Shown piece after piece: positions 17,639 through 25,043 of a stretch of DNA of 64,000 bases. The translations under genes were made by a program, and so were the position numbers. The notes under the pieces are model-generated. The model worked only from the letters and a program-made list of their open reading frames with translations, was not told where the DNA came from and made no database searches. Numbering within the stretch: position 1 is the first letter of the stretch; each line of letters begins with the position of its first letter. This DNA comes from Lachnospiraceae bacterium A4 (lineage in GTDB: Bacteria > Bacillota > Clostridia > Lachnospirales > Lachnospiraceae), in NCBI GenBank assembly GCA_000403215.2, contig KE159530.1:62001-126000 (forward strand), in the 5' to 3' direction.

Positions 17639-18610
17639 TCATTTATTGTTTACGAAATAATCTGAATCTGTTTCATTTGTACACAAGCCTTGAATATAAT
17701 TTTTCAGTGAAATCAGGTTTATCTGTCCTCTGGCAATCATCGGAACGCCATGCTGGATATAGACTTTTATTATAAATAAGTACTTTTTAAGGCCGTAATG
17801 GCGGCGTACTGCTTCTGCCAGCCTTATGCTGCAGGCATACTGCATTCTTTTCAGGTCTTTTTTTGAAAAATGCCTTAACAGAAAATCACAGACGTTTATT
17901 TCCTCGTGAAGTCTCATTAGAAAAACGTCCCAGTCAGTGTGTGTTGTGAGAGAACCATGGCTTCTTGTCATGCAATAAATCGTATCTCTGGATGCTGTTA
18001 TTTTTCGGCTGTAATAACCAGTTTGGGCAGTGAACATGATGTCGTTGGAATATTGTATTTCTCTAAATTGTATATTGTGCTGCCTTATGAGCTCGTGCCT
18101 GATTAACCTGGAACAGGGGGAGCAGGTTGATATTTTTAGCCGTAAAATGTTTTCCCTTGTTGGCTTTTCAAGGAATTCATCAATGCAGTTTTTCAGTTTT
18201 AAATGTCTGTTGGCAGTTTCTCCTGTATCAAGGTAGATGCTTGTCGGGGTAAAAAACACTTCATCATAATTTGTATCAAAATAAGGACAGATATTCTCAT
18301 ACATTTCTGGCAGAAAGAAATCATCCGCGTCTGCAAAAAGAATCCACTTGCCATCTGCATGTTGTAATCCGACATTCCTACAGGCTCCGGCACCTTTTCG
18401 CCCAGTGCCGTTTACGTAAAACTCGACTTGTGCACAATATTTTCCTTGTAAGTCCGCCAGTATATCCAGATGACAGTCGCTGTTGTCATCAACCACGATG
18501 ATTTGTATGTCTGGACTCTGCGGAATGGAATCAATTAACTTATGCAATAAATGCGGCGTATTATAGTGCGGAATAATGATACTGAGGTTCTTTGGAAAAT
18601 TTTGGCTCAT
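17639..18610 (-). CDS. GT2 glycosyltransferase, left-cassette paralogue
   Basis: 323 residues. GT-A fold with LSIIIPHYNTP, IIVVDDNSD and the DXD motif in LFADADDFF. It is strongly similar along its whole length to the gene at 19748-20725 in the opposite cassette, for example DEVFFTPTSIYLD, GAGACRN and HYGLKKYL versus HYGLRKYL. The start has GGAGGA eight bases upstream. Alternative alleles of one transferase placed on either side of an invertible promoter suggest the switch changes a linkage or sugar in the same glycan. Confidence 0.88.
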   Translation of the reverse strand: MSQNFPKNLSIIIPHYNTPHLLHKLIDSIPQSPDIQIIVVDDNSDCHLDILADLQGKYCAQVEFYVNGTGRKGAGACRNVGLQHADGKWILFADADDFFLPEMYENICPYFDTNYDEVFFTPTSIYLDTGETANRHLKLKNCIDEFLEKPTRENILRLKISTCSPCSRLIRHELIRQHNIQFREIQYSNDIMFTAQTGYYSRKITASRDTIYCMTRSHGSLTTHTDWDVFLMRLHEEINVCDFLLRHFSKKDLKRMQYACSIRLAEAVRRHYGLKKYLFIIKVYIQHGVPMIARGQINLISLKNYIQGLCTNETDSDYFVNNK

Positions 18611-18639
18611 ATTGCGTTCCTCCGGTTATTCAAAAGGCA

Positions 18640-19524
18640 TTATTGGCTGCAATTTACTAGAAATTGAAAAACATTTGGATATAATTGTTCAAGCTTCTGT
18701 ATATATAAATCATTTTCACAGTGCACCACATTTTTTATTGAAAGGGCATCTTTTTGGGCACTTTTTACTAATGGAGGCAGCATTAAATGATTTTTGACCC
18801 AGATGACGGTAACATGGTTTTTAAGTTCCATTGCTTTGAGCCACAAATCATCTGCGTTCAGACAATATTTTTTTATATTATCTACTATAAATGTCTCTTC
18901 GGGAAGTATATGTGGCGGATAAAGTGTGCCAGCGCCTCCGGTAGCACATAACAGATAGGAAGGAGTCCGTATTCTTCGGTATTCATATTTCCAGTCGCTG
19001 TATTTTCGCAGTCTGCCGTTAGAATCAAGGGTTATTAGGTGGACTCTTCGTGCACAGACAGAATGGGGATATTTTTCATGGGTTTTCATTAAGGACTCAA
19101 TTAAATCGTGTGGGTATATAATGTCATCATCAACTGTAATAATGATGTCGTCTGGGAATTCCTTCATTACATAGAAATATTTTCCATATGACCTTAAATC
19201 AAGATTTCGGTGCTTATACTCTATGCCATATTGTTCAAATGTCCGCATTTCTTCTGTTATTTTATTTTCGGGGATGTCCTTGTCCAGCCAGACAATAATA
19301 CGATCCGGCTTTACCGTCTGAAGCAACAGGCTTTTTAAGGTAATTCCAATTGTTTTATAACGTTTGTTGTATGTTTTTAGAGACAATATAATTTTTTTAG
19401 TTCTGTTTTCCGCTGTATTTATGCCAAATTTGTATGGTGAAAACTTGACTTTCTGCCGGACGAACATTCCAGAAACCATGTCTGGAATATGTTCAATGGA
19501 TTGTTGAAGTTTATATAAATTCAT
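18640..19524 (-). CDS. Glycosyltransferase, GT2-like
   Basis: 294 residues. IILSLKTYNKR at the start, then IIVWLD and a probable DXD-type site ITVDDDIIYP near residues 135-145, followed by GGAGTLYPP; this is the pattern of a glycosyltransferase subgroup found near polysaccharide pyruvyl-transferase genes. Acceptor and donor unknown. It is the first gene of the left cassette, with a good ribosome site (AAAGGGAG) lying outside the invertible segment, 29 bases from the left recombination site. Expression is predicted only when the promoter in the segment points left. Confidence 0.75.
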   Translation of the reverse strand: MNLYKLQQSIEHIPDMVSGMFVRQKVKFSPYKFGINTAENRTKKIILSLKTYNKRYKTIGITLKSLLLQTVKPDRIIVWLDKDIPENKITEEMRTFEQYGIEYKHRNLDLRSYGKYFYVMKEFPDDIIITVDDDIIYPHDLIESLMKTHEKYPHSVCARRVHLITLDSNGRLRKYSDWKYEYRRIRTPSYLLCATGGAGTLYPPHILPEETFIVDNIKKYCLNADDLWLKAMELKNHVTVIWVKNHLMLPPLVKSAQKDALSIKNVVHCENDLYIQKLEQLYPNVFQFLVNCSQ

Positions 19525-19553
19525 GGTAATGCTCCCTTTCTAGAGCGGTTAAG

Positions 19554-19579
19554 TCGTAAAAAAGTGTACTTTTTTGTAA
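19554..19579 (+). repeat. Left recombination site of switch 2 (hix-like)
   Basis: 26-bp imperfect palindrome with inner arms AAAAAAGT (19558-19565) and ACTTTTTT (19568-19575) around the asymmetric dinucleotide GT (19566-19567). It matches the inverted site at 19689-19714 at 24 of 26 positions. Size, arm symmetry and a two-base core are those of Hin/Gin/Cin crossover sites. Confidence 0.88.
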
Positions 19580-19632
19580 AAGCAGCGCCATTGCAGAATC
19601 GTGGAATCCTATGTCGAAAGAGGCGAAAAATT

Positions 19633-19663
19633 ATTATTGCAAACTCGTTGGAACTGATGTAAA
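19633..19663 (-). promoter_or_regulatory. Candidate promoter inside switch 2, leftward
   Basis: Minus strand TTTACA (19663-19658) and AATAAT (19638-19633) with a 19-bp spacer. Good hexamers, poor spacing. It would drive the left cassette in the orientation shown. Confidence 0.3.
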
Positions 19664-19665
19664 CT
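19637..19665 (+). promoter_or_regulatory. Candidate promoter inside switch 2, rightward
   Basis: TTGCAA (19637-19642), 17-bp spacer, TAAACT (19660-19665). Ideal spacing, moderate hexamers. It would drive the right cassette (19748 onward) in the orientation shown and the left cassette after inversion. Confidence 0.4.
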
Positions 19666-19688
19666 AATGGAGAAACACAAATGCAGAC

Positions 19689-19714
19689 TTACAAAAAAGT
19701 ACACTTTTTTGCAA
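19689..19714 (-). repeat. Right recombination site of switch 2 (hix-like)
   Basis: Inverted copy of the 19554 site. The two 12-bp arms (19689-19700 and 19703-19714) are complementary at 11 of 12 positions around the core dinucleotide AC (19701-19702), the complement of GT in the other site. Matching cores in inverted orientation are what productive inversion requires. Confidence 0.88.
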
Positions 19715-19747
19715 AGGCGTTTTTTAAAGGAAAAAGTTTGAAAAAGA

Positions 19748-20725
19748 ATGAAAAAAGAATGGAAAAGAAACCTAAGCATCATTATCCCGCATTATAATAC
19801 GCCTGATTTGCTGGAGAAACTTATCCGTTCCATTCCGGCAGACAAGGAGATACAGATTGTGGTCGTTGATGATAACAGCAGTGCGGAATTGGACAAGCTT
19901 GGGCGTGTGCGGGCAGAATATGGTCAGAACGTCGAATTTTACGTGAATGATTCGCATGTGAAAGGTGCCGGGGCATGTAGAAACATCGGATTGAAGCATG
20001 CGGATGGAAAATGGCTGCTGTTTGCCGACGCGGATGACTTTTATGTGGAGGGAATGTACGACACAGTAGCTGCATATTTCGAGTCCGATTATGACGAAGT
20101 TTTTTTTACGCCGACCAGCATTTATCTGGATTCGGGAAAACCGTGCAACAGGCACGAGGCCTATGAGAAGCGGATAAACCAGTATCTTGCAAATCCCAGC
20201 AGGGAAAACCTGCTGCGTATTAAGCTTGCGACAAATGCGCCGTGGGCATGCATGATTCGCCATTCGGTTGTGCGCCGGAACAACATTCGTTTTGATGAGG
20301 TACTGTTTTTTAATGACATTATGTTTATGACCAGAACAGGATACCACAGCGGCAAGGTCAAAGTTTCTCAGGAGACCATATACTGTGTTACGAAAAGCAA
20401 GGGCTCGCTGACAACGCATATAGAGTGGGATGCCTATGAAATTCGGCTGAAGGAGTTTTTAAAGGTCTGCCGGTACATCAAGAAAAAATATCCCAAAAAG
20501 GATTTCAAAAAGCTCGACTGTACAGGCTTGGGGATGATATGTATGGCAGTGCGGCAGCATTATGGACTCAGGAAATACCTATATATTATAAACAGGTTTT
20601 TTCAGAGCAGGATTCCGCTCTTTTCCTGGAGACAGCTGAATGTTGACTTGCTCAAAAAATGGGCGGACAATCGCAGTCACAGGAAATTGGATTCAAATTA
20701 CTATGTGAAGCAAAGTGTGAAGTGA
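19748..20725 (+). CDS. GT2 glycosyltransferase, right-cassette paralogue
   Basis: 325 residues. GT-A fold with LSIIIPHYNTPDLL, IVVVDDNSS and DXD in LFADADDFY. It is the counterpart of the gene at 17639-18610 in the left cassette, similar from end to end. Its leader has only a weak purine-rich ribosome site (AAAGG at 19726, rather distant), in contrast to the strong site of the left cassette. First gene of the right cassette of switch 2. Confidence 0.88.
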   Translation: MKKEWKRNLSIIIPHYNTPDLLEKLIRSIPADKEIQIVVVDDNSSAELDKLGRVRAEYGQNVEFYVNDSHVKGAGACRNIGLKHADGKWLLFADADDFYVEGMYDTVAAYFESDYDEVFFTPTSIYLDSGKPCNRHEAYEKRINQYLANPSRENLLRIKLATNAPWACMIRHSVVRRNNIRFDEVLFFNDIMFMTRTGYHSGKVKVSQETIYCVTKSKGSLTTHIEWDAYEIRLKEFLKVCRYIKKKYPKKDFKKLDCTGLGMICMAVRQHYGLRKYLYIINRFFQSRIPLFSWRQLNVDLLKKWADNRSHRKLDSNYYVKQSVK

Positions 20726-20753
20726 CCGGCTGATTGGGAGAAGAGTTGAGCAT

Positions 20754-22028
20754 ATGGATAAAAAAACGCAGAATATTGACAGGACAACAGAGGACGGGCT
20801 TTGCACATCATGCGGGGTATGTGCGGCGGTATGCCCTGTATCCTGCATTCGTTTTGAGCGGCAGGAGGAGACCTATCTGCCGGTCATTGACTATGATAAA
20901 TGCATCCGCTGCGGAAAATGCCTTAGGGTATGCCCTGGGTATTCATACACGTACAGTGCCGTGACAGAGCGGAAACCAGTCTGTTTTTCTGTACAGGCAA
21001 AGGAGAAAAAGCTTTTGAAACACGCTTCCAGCGGCGGTCTGGTCACAGCCATGGTACAGAAATTACTGCGGGACGGGCAGTACCACACAGCATTTCTTGT
21101 ACGGGACTACGATTATGAAAATCAGCTGGAGACGCAGTCTGTTCGGGACGGGGAAATACTTCAAAGGACACAGCAGTCGAGATATCTTCCGGTATCGCAG
21201 GAGAAGGCAGTGCGGTTCATCTTGGGAAATCCCGACGAAAAGGTTATTTTTGTCGGGACAGGCTGTGCAGTGCACGGACTGTGCAATGCGCTGAAAGAAG
21301 CGGGGCGCAGCCGTGAGAACATTCTGGTACTGGGGTTATTTTGCGATCAGACAATGACCTATTCCATATATGAATATCTAAAGCGGCTAAAACGGTGGAA
21401 CAGTCCAGTGAAGGCACTGCATTTTCGGGATAAGAGAGCGGGCGGCTGGCCGGGAAATATCCGCATGGAGTTTCAGAATGGAACGCATGTGCATCTACCG
21501 GCGAATGAGCGGATGATGGTGAAAGAGTTCTGCAGACAGAAAAGATGTCTTTACTGTATGGACAAATTAAATGCAGCGGCAGATTTATCCGTGGGGGACA
21601 ATTACACCAAAAAGGATGACTCTGCCGAAGGATCGAGCAGTCTGATTATCAGGACAGCGTCCGGACAGAGGGCATGGGAGTACTGCCAAGAGGAATTTTT
21701 CGTGTCCCAAGCGCAATATCTGGATATCGCAGATTCACAGCATTTGGAAAAAAAGCTTGAAAACCAGTGGAGAAACAATCTGGTATTTGCACAGGCACAG
21801 AATGGGCGTCAGGTGGAATACGGGGTTCCCTGTGATTTGTTGCCATACGGGGCAGCGGCAGACAAAGCCGGAAACAGGGACAAGGCGCGCCTGAAAAAAC
21901 AACTGAGAAAACTGCGTCTGGGAGAAAACCGCTCGTATGGACGTATCAGATGGTACCACACGGTGAAACGAGCCAGAATGGATCTGGGCAGACTGCTAAT
22001 TGTGCTGCATTTGCGCAAAAAGTCATGA
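20754..22028 (+). CDS. Ferredoxin/F420-hydrogenase-beta-like iron-sulfur protein
   Basis: 424 residues. Two 4Fe-4S motifs at the N terminus, CTSCGVCAAVCP (17-28) and CIRCGKCLRVCP, are followed by the coenzyme F420 hydrogenase/dehydrogenase beta-subunit domain with SSGGLVTAM and FVGTGCAVHGLCNAL, and a further Cys group CRQKRCLYCMD. Proteins of this type often sit beside polysaccharide pyruvyl transferases in glycan loci of anaerobes, as here (23614), but their reaction is not established; a reductive modification of a sugar is a reasonable guess. GGGAGAAGAG is the ribosome site. Confidence 0.85.
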   Translation: MDKKTQNIDRTTEDGLCTSCGVCAAVCPVSCIRFERQEETYLPVIDYDKCIRCGKCLRVCPGYSYTYSAVTERKPVCFSVQAKEKKLLKHASSGGLVTAMVQKLLRDGQYHTAFLVRDYDYENQLETQSVRDGEILQRTQQSRYLPVSQEKAVRFILGNPDEKVIFVGTGCAVHGLCNALKEAGRSRENILVLGLFCDQTMTYSIYEYLKRLKRWNSPVKALHFRDKRAGGWPGNIRMEFQNGTHVHLPANERMMVKEFCRQKRCLYCMDKLNAAADLSVGDNYTKKDDSAEGSSSLIIRTASGQRAWEYCQEEFFVSQAQYLDIADSQHLEKKLENQWRNNLVFAQAQNGRQVEYGVPCDLLPYGAAADKAGNRDKARLKKQLRKLRLGENRSYGRIRWYHTVKRARMDLGRLLIVLHLRKKS

Positions 22029-22039
22029 TGGAGAAATAG

Positions 22040-23590
22040 ATGAGAGTAAAAAAGGCAATTATCAATATCGTGGTGGGGGGAGTAGGGACACTTTTTTCCG
22101 GTGTGCTTCTTTTTGTGAGCCGTATTATTTTTGTTCAGTTTCTCAGTGATGAATATTTGGGGGTTTCCAGCCTTCTCACTAATATTTTGTCCATTCTCAG
22201 CATGGCAGAGCTGGGGATTGGAACGGCAATGGGATTTAGCCTTTATGAGCCGCTTGCAGAGGGGGACAAAGAGAAAATCAAGTCCATTATGCACTTCCTC
22301 AAACACATCTACTTTCTGATTGGCTTTGTCATTATGGCGGCAGGTACGGTTCTGCTTCCATTTTTGCCGTGGCTTGTTAAGGGAACGACAGATTTGGTGG
22401 ATTTGAACTTGATATATATGCTGTATGTGGTTCAGTCAGCATCATCTTACTGGTTTTGGGCATATAAGAGTATTCTTCTGCGCGCGGATCAAAAGTTGTA
22501 TCTGGTAAACTTTTACCAGGTTATCATCAATTTTCTGGTGACAGCGGTTCAGCTCGCCACGCTCGCAGTGTTTCGGGATTTTTTGCTCTATTCCGTTATA
22601 GGGCTCCTTTCAAATGTCCTGATTAATATTACTGTTTCGATTACAGTGGACAGGGTATATCCCTTTATAAAGGATTCTGATTATGAGAAGCTTCGGAAGG
22701 ACGAAAAAAGACACATTTTTAAGGATGTCTTTGGCATGGCACTGTTTAAAGTGAATACAACCATTGTCAATTCTACAGACAATATTCTGATATCGGCATT
22801 TATTCATGTGAAAGTTGTGGCACTGTATGGAAATTATCAGACAATAATTTATGGGATTTCCCAGATTGCCATGCAGCTGTTTGCAGGGGTAACGGCAACG
22901 ATAGGAAACTTATTTGTCGAGGAGTCGGAGAAAAAAAGTGAGTTTGTATTCCGGTGCATACAGCTGCTCTGCTACTGGTTCTATTCGTTTGTCGGCATTG
23001 GTATTTTGGTGCTAATCAATCCGGTCATCCAGACTTTTTTTGGCAAAGAGAGAACTTTCTCGGCAGACCTGGTATTTTTGCAGATCTTATATTTTATGAT
23101 AAACGGATTTCAAAGAACTTCATTTATATACAGGGATGCCTGCGGGCTTTTCTGGAAAGGAAAGATGCGGCCTGTTATGACGGCAGTCTTAAACATTATT
23201 ATTTCGGTTGTGCTGGTTGTGCGGATCGGGCTTGCAGGGGTTATTCTGGGAACGATTTTGAGCTGGCTGCTGACAACTTGGTGGTATGACCCGGTATTGA
23301 TTTATCGAAATGTCTTTAAGATGCCGGTCAGGCATTACTTTTATGCATACGGAAAGGCTGTTTTTGTAACACTGATTATGGGGACGGCAACCGTGTGGCT
23401 GACATCCGTGATTCCGTTTGGCGGCATAGGGGGATTTGCTGCGCGGTGTTTTGTGGCTGTGCTGATTCCAAACAGTGGGTATTTTTTGTTTTACCATAAG
23501 ACGGCAGAGTTTGGATACTTAAAAGAGACTCTGTTCAACGGATACAAAAAAATAATTAGCAAATACAAGGAAAAAACACGCAGGGCGTAA
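22040..23590 (+). CDS. Polysaccharide flippase (Wzx/MOP family)
   Basis: 516 residues with about 14 hydrophobic helices, starting AIINIVVGGVGTLFSGVLLFVSR; SMAELGIGTAMGFSLYEPLAEGD is a typical first-loop motif of the oligosaccharide flippase subgroup. Export function for a lipid-linked glycan is inferred. Third gene of the right cassette of switch 2, eleven bases after the iron-sulfur gene and 23 before the pyruvyl-transferase gene. Counterpart by position and family of the left-cassette flippase at 16093. Confidence 0.87.
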   Translation: MRVKKAIINIVVGGVGTLFSGVLLFVSRIIFVQFLSDEYLGVSSLLTNILSILSMAELGIGTAMGFSLYEPLAEGDKEKIKSIMHFLKHIYFLIGFVIMAAGTVLLPFLPWLVKGTTDLVDLNLIYMLYVVQSASSYWFWAYKSILLRADQKLYLVNFYQVIINFLVTAVQLATLAVFRDFLLYSVIGLLSNVLINITVSITVDRVYPFIKDSDYEKLRKDEKRHIFKDVFGMALFKVNTTIVNSTDNILISAFIHVKVVALYGNYQTIIYGISQIAMQLFAGVTATIGNLFVEESEKKSEFVFRCIQLLCYWFYSFVGIGILVLINPVIQTFFGKERTFSADLVFLQILYFMINGFQRTSFIYRDACGLFWKGKMRPVMTAVLNIIISVVLVVRIGLAGVILGTILSWLLTTWWYDPVLIYRNVFKMPVRHYFYAYGKAVFVTLIMGTATVWLTSVIPFGGIGGFAARCFVAVLIPNSGYFLFYHKTAEFGYLKETLFNGYKKIISKYKEKTRRA

Positions 23591-23613
23591 GGTTTCAACA
23601 GGAGGCGTCGGGT

Positions 23614-24813
23614 ATGAGGTACATTTTAATTACAGGTATCAATTTTAACAACAAAGGTGCGGAGGCGATGATGTTCCATTTGTATCATTACCTGCAAAAG
23701 AGATGGCCGGATAAGAAAGTGGTCGCACTGTGTAAGAACTCTGAAGAACAGCTGAAAAAATATAAGGAACGGTATAAGCTGCGTACCTTGTCATTCTATC
23801 CGGCAGATTTTTTTGACGCACAGGGAGGAATATACAGGATTGCAGGCCGCATCAGGGGCATACAGAGCCAAAGGAACAGTGCCGTTCTGCGCAGGGTTTT
23901 GCGCAATGCGGATTTGTGTGTGGATGCAAGCGGGTTTGTTTTTTCAAGTAAATTCGGACTGCTGGATAATTATGTATGGCTGAAAAAAATAGCGCTTATG
24001 AAAAAGAATAGGATTCCTGTAGTCGTTATGCCGCAGTCGTTTGGCCCGTTCGACTATCCGAAGTGGGCAGGATGGGGACTGATGCGGAATGCGAAACGGA
24101 CGTTGCAGTACCCGAAAAAAATTTATGCAAGGGAGCAGGCTGGTTTTGATGTGATGAAAACATACTGTCTGGCAGAGAATCTTTTTCTGGCGCCCGACTT
24201 GGTTCTGCTGGGGGAACATCTAAACCCAAAGCATTTTTACAGAAATCCGCGCCTGATGAAGACCTATGAAATAAAACCGGGAAGTGTAGCCGTAATACCA
24301 AACCAGAAACTGAAAGTACATGCGGCAGACGTGAATGGGCAAGAGATCTACGAGTCGGCAGTCCGCGCGCTGCTTCGCGCGGGAAAGAACGTGTACATTA
24401 TCAGGCACTGCGACAGCGACAGGGAGTTTTGCGCGGCTCTGGCAGACAAGTTTGGGGCGGAAGACAAGGTTGTGTATATTGATGATGAGATTGACTGCAT
24501 TGAGTTTTCAGGACTGATTGCGCAGGTTGACTTTGCAGTTGCCTCGCGATACCACGGTGTGGTGCATTCCTATAAGGCGGGTACGCCCTGCGTCGTGATT
24601 GGGTGGGCGGACAAGTATCAGGAACTGGCAGGGCAGGTTGCGCAGGAGAAGTATGTCATGGATTTATCCGAATATAGCGAGCGGATCCTTAATGGAATCA
24701 TCCACGAGATGAGTAAAAATTTTCGGAAAGAGAAACAGACAATTGCGCATAAATACATGCAGCTGATTGAGAACGGCGATTTATATGAAACCGCTTTCGG
24801 GTGGATGCGATGA
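23614..24813 (+). CDS. Polysaccharide pyruvyl transferase family protein
   Basis: 399 residues. Opens ILITGINFNNKGAEAMM (the usual N-terminal N-x-G-A-E-A motif) and has the C-terminal core ASRYHGVVHSYKAGTPCVVIGW, with MPQSFGPF in the middle. This is the CsaB/EpsO-like branch and is only distantly related to the two 347-residue copies at 9533-11623. The ribosome site is AGGAGG. Last gene of the right cassette; predicted to add a pyruvate ketal to the glycan that the cassette builds. Confidence 0.88.
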   Translation: MRYILITGINFNNKGAEAMMFHLYHYLQKRWPDKKVVALCKNSEEQLKKYKERYKLRTLSFYPADFFDAQGGIYRIAGRIRGIQSQRNSAVLRRVLRNADLCVDASGFVFSSKFGLLDNYVWLKKIALMKKNRIPVVVMPQSFGPFDYPKWAGWGLMRNAKRTLQYPKKIYAREQAGFDVMKTYCLAENLFLAPDLVLLGEHLNPKHFYRNPRLMKTYEIKPGSVAVIPNQKLKVHAADVNGQEIYESAVRALLRAGKNVYIIRHCDSDREFCAALADKFGAEDKVVYIDDEIDCIEFSGLIAQVDFAVASRYHGVVHSYKAGTPCVVIGWADKYQELAGQVAQEKYVMDLSEYSERILNGIIHEMSKNFRKEKQTIAHKYMQLIENGDLYETAFGWMR

Positions 24814-24835
24814 AAGATATTTGGCAGACGATACA

Positions 24836-24874
24836 AAGTGCCTTGTGTTAGTTTGGTTTTGACAAGGCATTTCT
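24836..24874 (+). terminator. Probable terminator after the right cassette of switch 2
   Basis: Stem TGCCTTGT (24839-24846) with ACAAGGCA (24862-24869), extended by A-T/G-T pairs at its base, 15-nt loop, followed by a short T-rich tail (TTTCTATT). Moderate strength. Confidence 0.6.
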
Positions 24875-24972
24875 ATTGTCTGCATTTTTTGTTCGATGCA
24901 GTGCCTGCCGCGCAGTATTTTTCAAACATGCGCTAGTATAAAAAGGGCAAAAAACAGGCAGAAATAATACTG

Positions 24973-25001
24973 TGGATTTTTTTGGAAAAATAGGTTATAA
25001 T
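24973..25001 (+). promoter_or_regulatory. Probable promoter of block C
   Basis: TATAAT at 24996-25001; the -35 is weak (TGGATT or GTGGAT near 24972-24978). It lies between the terminator and the gene at 25044 and would start transcription of block C independently of the switches. Confidence 0.5.
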
Positions 25002-25043
25002 TGATGCATGCAAATGAGAATTACCAGAGTGAGAGGAATCGCA

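Larger units (their letters stand above)
19554..19714. other. Predicted invertible promoter segment (switch 2)
   Basis: Two inverted 26-bp serine-invertase-type sites enclose about 134 bases between crossover points, in the gap between divergently transcribed cassettes. The gene starts lie 29 bases (left) and 33 bases (right) outside the sites, so the leaders are fixed and only the promoter would move. The segment contains no reading frame of note. A plus-strand promoter candidate (19637-19665) and a weaker-spaced minus-strand one (19633-19663) overlap, so the present direction of transcription cannot be settled by eye. Confidence 0.82.

Noticed and set aside
19554-19714. A/T palindromes considered as bidirectional terminators or operators
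   Set aside because: Each palindrome has a 2-base centre, too tight for an RNA hairpin loop, and the near-identity of the two sites in inverted orientation with complementary cores fits recombination better. An additional regulator-binding role is not excluded.
22085-22097. ACACTTTTTT sequence resembling half of a switch 2 site, inside the flippase gene
   Set aside because: Only one arm matches; the other half shows no symmetry, so it is unlikely to be a third recombination site.
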